Source of the DNA: Progne subis subis
Lineage: Eukaryota > Chordata > Aves > Passeriformes > Hirundinidae
Direction of reading: 5' to 3'
NCBI GenBank assembly: GCA_022316685.1
Contig: JAKJHU010000005.1
Span: 14,238,707 to 14,302,706, forward strand
DNA length: 64,000 nucleotides
Under the pieces are notes generated by a model, which was given only the letters and a program-made list of their open reading frames with translations, was not told the origin of the DNA and made no database searches. A program made the position numbers and the translations under genes. Every line of letters begins with the position of its first letter. The first letter of the stretch is position 1. Shown in pieces: positions 23,001-34,540 of this stretch.

Positions 23001-25690
23001 TATACGAGGTCAGTTTAAGTGCTCACATCAAACCCACTGGAACTGAATCTGCATAATCCCAGGAGACACGATTCTTCCAGCACCCAGGAAGTGATGGGAA
23101 GGATCTGCATGCATTTGCAACTCAGAGATTAGGCTGGAATGCCTACACTTCAGCATGAAATGGAGAGCACTTGACACCTTCACTGGAATCCAAGGGCTGG
23201 TTTTGAAAAATCCAGAGTCCAGGTCAGTGTTTATGTCCCATAAAACCTCAATTGCAACTATGCAGGTAACTGCCTCTTGAACCTCAGAAGTTCTGTCTAT
23301 ATCCTAAGGAAACTGGTTTGTAAACTAGACTAGATCATAGACAGAGGCAGGGACAGAGCCTTGAAGGTTTGGGGTAACAAGAGCCAAACCAGGTTGAAGT
23401 ATAAATACATTATCTAATCACAGTAGCAGCATGTGCAACCAGTAACAAATGGGGGGGGACGACAACAACAACAACAAAAATGGGACTGTTTTCCAGATTC
23501 ACTACAAGTACTCAGAACATCACTGTGCTTTAAAGGCAGAGCTTGCTTCAACCCAGTTCAATCCCTCTCTACTGGAATTGCTCCCATCTTGTGCTGCAGG
23601 CATCCCCAGCAGCGCAGGGCCCACGGCCATTCCTGCTGGCTGCAGGCAGGCAGCCTGTGCCAACCTCCGCAGCACAGCCTGCAGCAGGAGGACAGGCAGC
23701 ACCACTGACTTGGTGTGGAAACAGAGAACACAACCTGTGGTATCCAAGAAAGCCAGAAAAGGTACTGTGAAATAGAGAAGACTTGATGCATTATTTTCAG
23801 AGAGCACTTGTCTGTGCTATGGCAGTAAAAGTGAATGGGACAGAAATGCCCCAAAAGCTACAGGCATAGATAAGAAAGGTGTTCAAAAGGCAGAATAACC
23901 CTTTTTCTAGACATTTAAGAGTTACCTTAAATGAATGATAGTCCTCCAGTCCCCTCCTCAGCTGGGGGGAAAGAAAAAGAAGAGGGGAAAAAAGTCTTAA
24001 CAAAATAACCATTAATATGCTGCACGTTACCTCTGGAAAAGGCAATTGTAAATGCAGTGTTTGTAATGAGCCAGTCTGGACTGAGACCCAAGAGAGCTTT
24101 ACCCAAGCATACAGGCATGTAGGATGGGTTTGCTCCTGCCAAGAGACCTGTACAGGTCTCTCCCATAAGTTACAATTTATATGCTCCTGAGTAATCACAC
24201 TCATATAAGGAGTTTGGTTGGAATGAGCAAGGAAATGAAGTGACATATTGATTGAAAGATCATATGGGCACTAAGAGAACATGTCATTTTATGTTTCTCT
24301 ACAGCCAGAGGATGTGAAACATAATTCACAGAAGATGTTCACATTGCACTAGAAGTTCTTAAGATGTGAATAGCTGATAAAAAACATATGTGTTAAGATA
24401 AAATAAGGTAAGGTGGGCAAATCTGGAGTATTTGCCAACATCAGAGTCCAGACAAGACACACAAAAGGAAGGAAACACTGGACTGATTCAAAACATGTAT
24501 TTCCTTCTGTATCCTCAATAATTATGAGCACTGAGGCAAATCTCCACAAGATGATTATAATCAAGGCCTTTGAGGCTCAACCAGATACCTGCAGAACTAA
24601 ACATCAATATTAAATTTGATGTTGAGAGGTACCAGCTGGACTGATGAGAAGGGAGGTCAGCAAAAAGATTTTTTTTGTTAATCTTTTCTAATGATTTCTT
24701 TTTCAGCCTGGCTTCAGCTCCTCTTATTCCTCTACCAAGTGTGCATACATGGATGCATATATACCAAGCTTGCTTTCCTCCAGCACTTCTCTTCAGCTTC
24801 TCTTCTGCTTACAGACCATTTTTGTTTCTATTTACTGCTTTCCTACTTCTTTCCTTCTTTGTTCCCAGTTTTCTCCCTTGACTGATTATTTTTCCCTTTT
24901 CTCCACTCATTGTTTTTCTCTCATAGCCTAAAATTCTAATTTGCTCTCCTTTTAGCTTCCTAACCTTTCCTGCCTTAATGTTTGCACCTTCCACACCCAG
25001 TATCACACACAGGGCGCCACAGGAGCAGCTTACACCCCCAAGGGCTCCCGCTTGATAAAAGCTTGCAAGATTTGGACTGACTCTATTTACAATGTGTCTT
25101 TCAGATGCAAGTGAGAGAGACTTTTTCCTTAAAAATAATAATAAAAAAAAATCCCTGGTTCCTTCATTCTCCTTAGCCTTATCATCCATCAAAGCAGTCA
25201 GCCCTTTATAAAACGAGCTGCCATGAGGGGACTCTGTTGGCAAGGAACCTGCTCTGGCTGGGCAGCTGCCAAAGGCTGTAAAACATCACTGACAAACATC
25301 ACTGCAGAGAGAGAGAGAGGAAAGGAAGCCATAGCCACTGTCTCAGAGACAAAAGGGGAAAATGGCGCTGAGATGTTTCAGAGTTAGCATCTCTAATGCA
25401 AAGCCACCACATTTTAGAAAAAGAGTGATTTAGAAATTATTGCTTTTCTCAGCAGTTACCAGTCCAGAGCTAACACTCCTCCTCTCCCTCACTTCTAGTT
25501 TCAAATACAACCAGCAGCTGTTCTTCAAATCCTATGATGTTGACAGACCAATATCTTGTCATCAACCAAATTCTCCCCACTTGGAAAACCTCCTGTTAAT
25601 GAGTGTTTGCAAAAACAGATGTAAAGAGTCTCACAGATGTAGCAAATAGAGTATTTGTTTTACTCTAATTCCTTTTATACAAAATTCTAC
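23000..25690. other. noncoding apart from one mini-exon candidate
   Basis: No recognisable gene. The block at 23.56-23.70 kb is GC-richer and open in several frames on both strands, which points to composition rather than coding. Poly-pyrimidine stretches fill 24.7-24.95 kb. Confidence 0.45.
23926..23961 (-). other. candidate 36-bp mini-exon
   Basis: On the minus strand an excellent acceptor (long pyrimidine run ending CCCCCCAG at 23962-23964) and a fair donor (AAG|GTAACT at 23921-23925) enclose exactly 36 bases. Only the frame LRRGLEDYHSFK is open, in phase 0 at both ends. That is compatible with the phase 0 start of the transmembrane exon at 6425. Whether it belongs to that gene is speculation, and splice-like pairs do arise by chance. 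Confidence 0.2.
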
Positions 25691-25699
25691 TTGAGTGTC

Positions 25700-25722
25700 C
25701 ATCTGATGTGCCACATCAGATG
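25700..25722. repeat. perfect 11-bp inverted repeat
   Basis: CATCTGATGTG at 25700-25710, a single C, then CACATCAGATG at 25712-25722. This near-palindrome contains CAGATG-type E-box half sites in both arms. Confidence 0.9.
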
Positions 25723-25770
25723 AGATCTAGGGAGAAAGTGAGAAAAGCAAGTTAAAGAGGTGATGTTTGT

Positions 25771-26466
25771 ATGCAAGTACTACAGATCATCCTAAGCCTC
25801 TTAGTTACATTTGCTTCTGGCCTGCAAATGTACATCTGTTCCCACAGCTACTTTTTCCATTCACGTTTCCCCTTTCTTTTCAGCAGTTTGCTCTGTCCAT
25901 TCATAGTGTCTTGGCTTCACAAGGCTCTAAATGATTTGGCATTCACTGCCCAGCACCTGGCAAACTGGGACCCCAGCACTGACAAAATCCTGGTGTGCTC
26001 TAACAGCAGAGATAACTGCTTAAACACAGTGATAGTTATTAATGAAAAGGATGTATCTAAAAGCCAGAACCTGAAAGTAGAACAGCATTTAACCCCATTT
26101 TTTCCCCTTCCCTTTAATCAGTGTGAAGAAGGAGCGAAGCACATTTTTAGGCTGCACTCTGGGAATTTTCTGTCCTCTTTACCCCAGCATCACAGAATCA
26201 GTGTGAAGTGCTCATCAGTCAAAATGGTCTGCTCGTTACCACTAGCAGTACTGAGTCACTTTGCCTCAAAGGAAGGGATTACGGATGAAGCGAAGATGGA
26301 AACACTTACTACAAAGAAAACTCATATTATATTTGGGATTTTCATTTCTCAGGAAGCTGGTTTGAACAAACCCAGCATCCACAGAGACCACCCAAAGGGC
26401 TGTAATCTTCATCTGTCTTTAAATAGGAGAAACCTAAATGGTGGTTTGGAAAGCATCAGAGTTTGA
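25771..26466 (+). CDS. 231-codon ORF of unknown nature
   Basis: This is the longest open frame in the window. It begins with a hydrophobic, signal-peptide-like segment (QIILSLLVTFASGLQMYIC, residues 5-23), has scattered cysteines and shows no domain that I recognise. The bases before the ATG (tttgt) are a poor translation context. No poly(A) signal or splice structure was found that would make it a gene. An ORF of this size is uncommon but not impossible by chance in 64 kb. Probably not protein coding. Confidence 0.12.
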   Translation: MQVLQIILSLLVTFASGLQMYICSHSYFFHSRFPFLFSSLLCPFIVSWLHKALNDLAFTAQHLANWDPSTDKILVCSNSRDNCLNTVIVINEKDVSKSQNLKVEQHLTPFFPLPFNQCEEGAKHIFRLHSGNFLSSLPQHHRISVKCSSVKMVCSLPLAVLSHFASKEGITDEAKMETLTTKKTHIIFGIFISQEAGLNKPSIHRDHPKGCNLHLSLNRRNLNGGLESIRV

Positions 26467-27191
26467 GCCCACTTTTATCTCTACAAGTAAACTCAGGAAT
26501 CTTCCCCACACATGCAAAAGAAACCAGGAGAAAGGTCCAGGCTTTTTGCTTCCTCCCAGAGTTGGAAGAGGTAAAATCATCACTTCACTCGGTGCAGAGC
26601 CCTGAAACAGAGCACTGAGCAGAGGGGAGCGCCTCAGGAAGGGACTTCTGGATTTGCCTCATGTCTAACTAACAGGATGTTCCTGCTAAATACAAACAGA
26701 AAGGTGGTCTGTCAGTACACCAGCATTCATGTGTCCCATTCTTGTAGTGCTAAATATTTTCCCTTTCAGATCTGAAGGACAGAAGTCAGGACTCAGTATG
26801 TCACCCCTGTCAGGTCTTCCTGTGGTTCTGGAGCCTCTAGCCAAAGATAACAATGTGAAGAGCTGCAGAAGCTGTGTACTGAGTAGATGTCCTCAGGGCA
26901 CTGGAATCCCAAACATGGCAATTTCATTCAGCCTAGTTGTGCTGGAATAGGTTTTTGCTCTTTTCTAAAATATGCTGAGCTTTTTTAAAACATCATCTAA
27001 TGCAAGTTTCTGAACAAATAATTCATGCCACCCTCTAACAACCTTTCCTTTCTACAAAGACTAACATCCACATTGATTTGTAAAATATTTAAACTATTTT
27101 TTCTTTCAAATTTAGTCTGTATTTAAAACAGATCATTGTGTTTCTACATATTTAATGAATATAACTCATAAAACCTATTTCATCTGGAATT

Positions 27192-27193
<2 letters not shown>

Positions 27194-27231
<38 letters not shown>
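27194..27231 (+). repeat. poly(T) tract, 38 bases
   Basis: The longest homopolymer in the window, uninterrupted T. The true length is hard for sequencing to fix. Confidence 0.95.
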
Positions 27232-27235
<4 letters not shown>

Positions 27236-28310
27236 CTTGTGTGATTTTGATGCTGTTATTTTTGGCTACCAAGCCACTATTTTGGTGAGGAAAGAGACAA
27301 TCTTATGGACCCCCCCAAACGTTTTAAGAAAAGATAGCGCTCATTCAGGTATACATGAATAATTCATAATGCAGCCTCATTTTTAGCACCATAAATTCAA
27401 CCTATTAATTTGCAAATCCATTCTTGCATTATTCATTTTCTTCTAATTGCAGAAAACCTTAAATAAATTAGGGAAACACTGCAGTGCAAGGAATTGTTAG
27501 AAACAAATTATATTTTTCATTTAGAAATAAACCAAGAACAGAGGCACATTTTCCAATGTGTGATGTTTGACCTTGGGGCTAAACAGAGCTTGACCTTCTT
27601 GGCCTAATTTTTTTGTGGAAATACAGCCAGTGCAATCCCTCAGTGTGTGTGTGCATGCGCTTTACAGGTTTCTTCAACCCACAGGCCAAATTCTGTGAAA
27701 TTTCACAAAAGAGCAAAATGCCATTATGCAGTCTCAGTAATTTTCTTCTATTTCAAGTTATTTGAAAATAGAAAACAGCAATAAATAGCCACAAAGAAAA
27801 CAGACTTTTTTCTTGCTCTAGCTTAACTTGAATTTAATTAGAAACTAGGGAAGCCCCATGGAAGGAAGGTAAAAAATGCCCCATTTGCAAGAAAAGCTCA
27901 TTCAGCTCTTTTTATAATTTCAAAGGCTGATGTCTAGATCAGAAAAAAACCATCTGTATTGGCAAGCTTCAACTTTGAAACGTACTCAAACATATCTGGT
28001 TTTGTGCTACAGTACATCCGTACTGCATTGTCCAGAACAAGGGCAACAACTACGTGTAAAGGTCATGCCTGTGACAGACTTATCCCAGTGATCCTCATCC
28101 TTTGGGTTTTAGTTGTAAGCAATTCCGTCTAAAGAGCACACAGATCAACCAGGCAGTTCATATAATTCCCCCAGTGTCCTGACCCACCAAAGCTGGATGT
28201 CTCAGGCCACGCCTGATTAAGGGAAGGCCAGGCAGGACAATGACTGCTGATAGGTCTCTCCTGTTGGCCACCTACCTTAACACTAGATAGCATCATTTTG
28301 TTGAGGCAAT

Positions 28311-28402
28311 TAAAAAAAAGAAACAAAACATCAACCCCCCCTTCCCTCCAAAAACCCAAACAAAACAAAAACCAAAAACCCCAAAACATAAGAAAAACCC
28401 CA
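28311..28402 (+). repeat. C/A-rich low-complexity tract
   Basis: About 90 bases dominated by A and C, for example 'cccaaacaaaacaaaaacc'. It has the same composition and orientation as the tracts at 21.4, 34.4 and 59.5 kb. Confidence 0.85.
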
Positions 28403-31055
28403 ATGATGTGCAGCTTTGCAACCAACGCAGTGCTCCTGCTCTAAAACATTAGCGAAGTTACTTTTACTTGTCTCTCACAGCACTGCCTCAGAATTACTGT
28501 GTAGAGATTTTCTGCCCCCTGCAAGAAGCCTTACAGGGAGCCCACAAGCAGAGTGCTGAACAGTTTTGAGGAACTCCAAGAACTGTTTTCAAGAGAGTGG
28601 ATAAATACTAGCTTGATTCTTGCAACAGCTCATGAGTTATTTAGCATCTCAGAAGGGCCAAGACCTGTGTCCAGATTCAAACAGGGCTGTGACTGCATTC
28701 GGCTAATTTGGCGACAAGCCAGTTACCAGGAAGGATTGAGGATTGATACATCTGTGTTTACATGCCAGCTGTGAAAACACATTGAAGGCATTGAGGTAGA
28801 TATCAACTGCACTTTATATCTGACAGAAAAAAAACAACAATAACTTTAACAAACACTGAAAGATGTGCCTCAGCCTTGCAACTTTGTCATCACTGATATA
28901 AATGGCAACTGCTCTGAACCTGAACAGGACCTTACTTCGGGCCAGTCATGTGTAATTTTCTACACATGTTGCACAGTGGGGTCCAAATCAGTATGGCCCC
29001 TTGTCTATGACATGAGAACAGATTTCTCATAAGACCAAAACACTCACTATCTTGTACAGATTTTGGATATCATGCTCGTAATTAATATTTTAGATCTTCT
29101 ATCAGTGGCTCTAGTCAAGAATAATGAGAGTGCCTGAAATGTAAATTATCCATTTGCGTGTATATATAATAAGAAGGGGTACGCTATTTGGAACTTGGCC
29201 TTGTAGGTATCTGTTTTAAAGACACATTTAAGCTAGGAGAGCTCCAGGAGGTAATGAGGCTGTCACTGTGTTGCTGCAATGGTACTAGGAAAAAGCAAGT
29301 AAGTTGCCTTTCATTCCCCTCAGGGAGGCTGGAGCCAAGAAGCAGCACTAAATGCTCACGGTCCTGGGCTATATGCCCCTTCCCTGCAGCCTGGCCTCTT
29401 CCAGTTAAAAATACCTCTGGTGTCCCTCCAAGCAAATACTAAGCTTATGGTTTATGAAAGCATTCAGAAGAAGATAAATGCAATTTCAGCATTGGGATTT
29501 TGAGGGTTAGGCACCACATTTCTTTAAAAAGTACTGTTAATACTGATTCTCCCCCTCACAGATCACACCAAGGGGCATTAAACCTCAAGAGACACATCTT
29601 GGGACATTCCTAAAGCAGTCCTAAAACCCCAGTTTCACCTGCTATGAGGTAGTATGAGGGCCACAACTCGATATTTTCAAAAAAAGTTTACACGATATGC
29701 TGCAAACACAGAGTTCACCATCCACCCTGTCCTGCCTCTTTTTTCCTCAAGAACATCAGCAGGAATAACAAACTCTGAGATTGACTCCAGTGCAAAGAAA
29801 ACCGTCCACCAAAAATGACTTGTAGAGCATCCAGGACATTCCGTGTGCACACACGTGCAAAAAACTGGGTCACCACTACTTCTTCCTCCCTTTTTTCTTC
29901 CGCAGGCGCTCTGCAGCATGAGGTAAAATCCTGCAACTAGAACAGCAGGATAACAGCATTACAAAACCCATCAATAGATCAAGTGCTCAGGGACACAGAG
30001 GTCTCAAACACATTGTGAGAGCCTTTTCTTAGCCAGCAGCTCCCCATTCATCTTATCTGAAATTCAGTGAAGCAGAGTATACAATCAGAATTAATTCTTA
30101 CCATATAAAAATGAAACACCATACATTTAAAAAAATCTTAACAGAGGTTTATATCAATAACAGAGGCAGGCGGTAGGAATGTTCTCTACAGCAGATGCAA
30201 TTAGGAAAAAAAAAAAAAATCCTGTGAACATTTCTCACAGTTCTTTGGGAGGAGCCATTCAAACTCGTTACAGTTGGACAGAGCTGGGGTTGTAGAAGCG
30301 CTCCTGGCTCAGGATACGTTCCACCACTACCCACACTGGGGCAATCCCACACAAGGGCGTATTTGCTCTTCCTGCGATAAAAAGGGGCAAATGAAATATT
30401 TTAGAGCTTGGGATGACTTTCTTTCGATGTGAGGGTTCCTTGGGCTGAACTATAGTTGGAAGCATTCACTGAAGTTTTGGGCAAGGGGTTGCAAGAGGCG
30501 TTAGGTGGGACCACACAGACTAGCTGAGGAGTGCACCTCATCCTGCATCAGTGAACACGTCCACAGCAGCCCCAGCTGCAAGCCCCCTGAAAAAGCAGGC
30601 AGATCAAGAACAGGGGTTTCCATTTGAAAACCCTGCCCTTCATCACTCAGTCATTGTTACCCACACAGTCTGGAAGGTGGAGCCTTGTCTTCACTAATTT
30701 CAATCTGGGAAACAGCATTTTGCACAACTTCCAACTTTTACCTCTGCATTAGTCTGAGGAGGGGAAAGCACTTCATGCTGACTTAGCCATCTCACTGTGA
30801 TGTTAGTGACAGGAGGCAGGATAAGGATGAGGGATTCAAGGACAATCCCTCAAAACATAAATGCCAACTTGGAAAAGGTTAGCTGGAAAAAATTCTATAT
30901 AGAACTGAAACAGGGCTGAGCAGGTAAAGCATACATACATTTTCTGCTTTGCTGGCAAAGAACAGAGCTCTAAATCACATTTTGAGATATAGGTGTTTAC
31001 CAGGCATTAAAATAGAAAGTTTTTCATACAAATTCCTCCATTCACCTTTTTTTTC

Positions 31056-31081
31056 TGTGTGTGTGTGTATATATATGTGTG
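31056..31081 (+). repeat. (TG)n(TA)n(TG)n microsatellite
   Basis: A short compound dinucleotide repeat of TG, then TA, then TG. A G-rich stretch 'ggggttttggggtggggg' follows closely (about 31098-31116). Confidence 0.9.
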
Positions 31082-33442
31082 GGTAATTTGTTCTTGTGGG
31101 GTTTTGGGGTGGGGGAAAGATGGATGTGGAGATTTTTTAAACTTTTAAGTACCATTTTGATGAATTTGGACTGGAAACCCACACCTGACACATTGCAAGG
31201 GCATGTTGAAGGTTGAACCAGAATACTTCAACAGGTTCCATTTTCCTCCTCAACTCCCTCAGCAAGCACCAAACCTGCATTTTACCCAAAATCAGTGCCT
31301 GAACAAACTTGGCACCAAAGACAGAGGGGGGACATTACCTTGCCTAATGGCATGTGGCACATCTGCAGAAGCAAGGCACAGAGCTGCATCCTTTCCTCTT
31401 CGTCACATCACACAGGATGACCCAGCCAGTGGCTACCTGGAAGCCACATTCTTTAACAGATTTACCAGCAGCCCCAGCCAAGATCAAATCTTTTGTGCTG
31501 GCCTGTTCTGAAATTTTTCCTAGCAGAGTTTCTTCTCTCTGTTTAATTTGTCCTCTATAGGAAAGCCACTACCAAGGAGGAAAACCTTATGCACTAATGA
31601 AAAGTGGAAATTTTACTCTTGAAATCCCTTTCAGTCATCTACAATTTTGGGGGTGGGGGGAAAGTCATTTCAGATTTCTGAACATTCAAGGGACTCATTG
31701 GGAATTTGCCTTTTGCCTCACCTCAGGTCAAATCAAGTCACTGGTTAAGACCTAAATTCTTTGTCTTGAAATGTTGTAGAATTTGTTTGTTATCCTAAAA
31801 ATGCCAGTCACAGCTAACTGATATATATGCATTTTACAAGTATTTTGAAACTGAGAAAAAAAATACAATTTCCCTGAAAAACAGGAAAATCCCTGTACTA
31901 AATGGCACAGAGTACCTGGAAGCAAAAGTACCAGAACACTCTTTTATGATGCCAGATAAATTGAAGGCAAGAACAACACTCCCCTTACTTAGCATTTACA
32001 GGCCGTCCACACAAAAATCCTCACTCATATATCCATCCCTCAGGAACCTAGATATTCAGTGCATAATACAAACATAACATCAAAATGTTTTTATCTTCTA
32101 CTTGGGTAAATTACTGATTTTTCTCCTATTAGCAGTCCCCATGGTAACTAACATTAGTGAAGGAGGGAAAAATTCAATGCCAGAGGAACCAAATATTTTC
32201 ACATAAATGGGCAAATGAGATGAAGAAGAGACAGAGATTTCACTCAACGCTCTCTGGGAAAGACAGCACAGCTCACTGCCATTGAATATGAGTTTGTCAG
32301 GAGAATTTAGCAGGGGAAAATGACTGGTCACGTAACTGCATAGCCAGTCAAGAAGCTGGCACAAGATCACTTCCTGACCACACTCAGTGGAACTTTGCCT
32401 GAAGGAGCCTCCAGTTTCATTCCCACTCCCCCAGGGTCCAGCACCCTGTTACAGTCAGGTTTTGTGGCTCTTGGATATTGCCTTAGCCCTAGTCTTGAAA
32501 TGCAACAGATGATAATATGTAAGTACCATTTAAAAGTAAACTATAATAATTGCTTTAGTATATGAGACACTTGTGTAATATGCCTCTACTATAAGTCCTA
32601 TTGTGAAACCCATGTTATTCCTACCAGAAAGTTAATCTCTGTCTCAGGTCCTTGAAGCAAGCAAGGAAAAAACTGTGCAGAAGCAGACAGGGTTTGGCTG
32701 GGTTGCAATTGAATGTAGGAGCAGGTGAATCCAAGGGCACAGGTCCATGAAAAAAGCCACTTGCTCACTTTTGAGTCAATGTATTTCTCAAGCACCAACA
32801 GAGAGCATAAGACATCTCCAGGATGCTGCATGTACATCTTGCTTCCTGAGCATTTCAGCCTCATGTTAATACACAGGGTACCTGATATGAATTGGCTGAT
32901 AAAAAGAAAACAAAAATCCAACAGCCAAGCCAACTGAATGGTAGAGAATCTTCAAGTGCCCTGTCAGACAGCTGTGGCTCAGTAGCTGTGGAGGTCATCC
33001 TCTGATTCATTCAATGGTTGTTTCATGTGTCAGAACAGAAAATGTTAAGAGGGACCTATAAATAAGGCATCTGAGCAGGGCTTTGCTGCAGGCATTTTCC
33101 TGCCTTGCTGTACCAGCTTCAAGATCTTCAAGAAGTTGGAGAGGGTTGTCACACAGCCACTTTCATCCCAAACATCTCACTGTGTTTTTAGGAGCAAACA
33201 GTAACCATGATTAAGCTGACAGCCTATTGGTAACACTTAATTTATCTAATAAGGCTATTATCTATCCAACATATTCTGTACTAAGTTCAGCTATAAGTCT
33301 GGAATACCGATGGTCTTGCAAAATCTGGAATAACTCATTGTGGAGGGAACTACAGCCTCATTTATTTAGCAGTCATTGACTCAATATATAGCTCACATTA
33401 CTTCAATGTAGATATTTAAGTCTAAAGCAGGGTTCTTGGATT

Positions 33443-33469
33443 AAAAAAAAAAAAAAAAAAAAAAAAAAA
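33443..33469 (+). repeat. poly(A) tract, 27 bases
   Basis: Uninterrupted run of 27 A. Confidence 0.95.
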
Positions 33470-34410
33470 GCACTGAACAGCACACAATGAACATTTTTCA
33501 ACATGGTTAAAAAATGCAGCACCACATTTAATACAGAAATAACAGGATTTAACACAGAAGCATAAACAAGAAAAGGTAAAATCTCCTAACAAGGTGATGC
33601 AAGCACGGTGTCATTTCTTGTGGATTCAGCTGGCAGAAGTTGCTGCCGAGGTTTGAGCACACCTCTCCCATTTATGTGCCTGAATGTTACACAGAATGTG
33701 TAACTTTTTCCTGTATTTGGCTGTGCTCTCTCTTCTGAAGGGGAAGCCTTCAGTGCACCCCAAAGTCAACATACAGCAAGTTCTGGGTATGTAGCAGTCC
33801 TCCTGCAAAATCACTGTCTGTCCTTGTTTCCTACATACACACACACCCCCCTCTCCCCATCCCTCTTGGATCCCAGCAGTGGCTTGCTGCTCTGCACTCT
33901 TATAGAATGGGCTGAGCCCCACATCCTACACCGGTCCCTTGCTCTCCCTGTAGTGAAATCTGAGGACTTGTGCCTCCTTCCCTTGTCACACAGACAGAAG
34001 CAAGACTTGCATGGGAGCAGACCTGGTAAAATCACACAAAACAGCATTCTTAACAGGAGGGATTATTGCCTGGAATTATAATGGGTCAACCAGAAGAGAG
34101 CATCACAAAGTGCCAGTCCAGTGGTTTTGTGAATGCAATTCACAAAGTCCCCTGACTTTTTGCTTTTTCTAAGGCATGCTGTGAAACGCTGCTGTATATT
34201 TCAATGCACACACTGAAAGAAGAGGTCCATTTCTTTCCTACAGCACTGTCTGAACAGCATGAGAGTCTTGAGGACTAAAAGAGCTCATTCAGAGAAGCAT
34301 TGTAATGGGTGCTAATCAAAGCAAAACCCTCGAAATGAGACATTTGTCTGAAATCATTCAACGAGCATCTTGTGATAACACAGGAATGACCTGGAGTATT
34401 TTCCCTCTCA

Positions 34411-34540
34411 ATAAAACCCCCAAACAAATGAACAAACAAAACCCAAAAACAAACAAAAAACCCCACCCACAACAACAACAAAAACCCCCAAAAACCCACC
34501 TTAAAAAAAAAAAAAAACAACAACAAAAAAAACAAAAACA
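34411..34540 (+). repeat. C/A-only low-complexity tract
   Basis: About 130 bases almost entirely A and C, including (CAA)n and CCCCA-type runs and a 15-base A run. The minus strand is G/T-only with several G runs of three to five. It gives a meaningless lysine/proline/glutamine ORF on the plus strand. Confidence 0.9.

Larger units (their letters stand above)
26500..31050. other. noncoding region
   Basis: No gene seen. It includes a 38-base T run (27194-27231), an AT-rich block with conserved-element-like character at 27.3-27.9 kb, and a C/A tract at 28.3 kb. Confidence 0.5.

Noticed and set aside
29640..29660. let-7-like TGAGGTAGTATG string
   Set aside because: The match stops after the seed and no complementary arm for a precursor hairpin is present.
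31343..31366. 24-bp micro-exon-like segment on the minus strand
   Set aside because: Too short to carry evidence; splice matches this size arise by chance.
32760..32905. Minus-strand exon-like stretch with four cysteines
   Set aside because: The acceptor is good but the donor (AAA|GTGAGC) is modest, the phase is odd and the peptide is unrecognisable.
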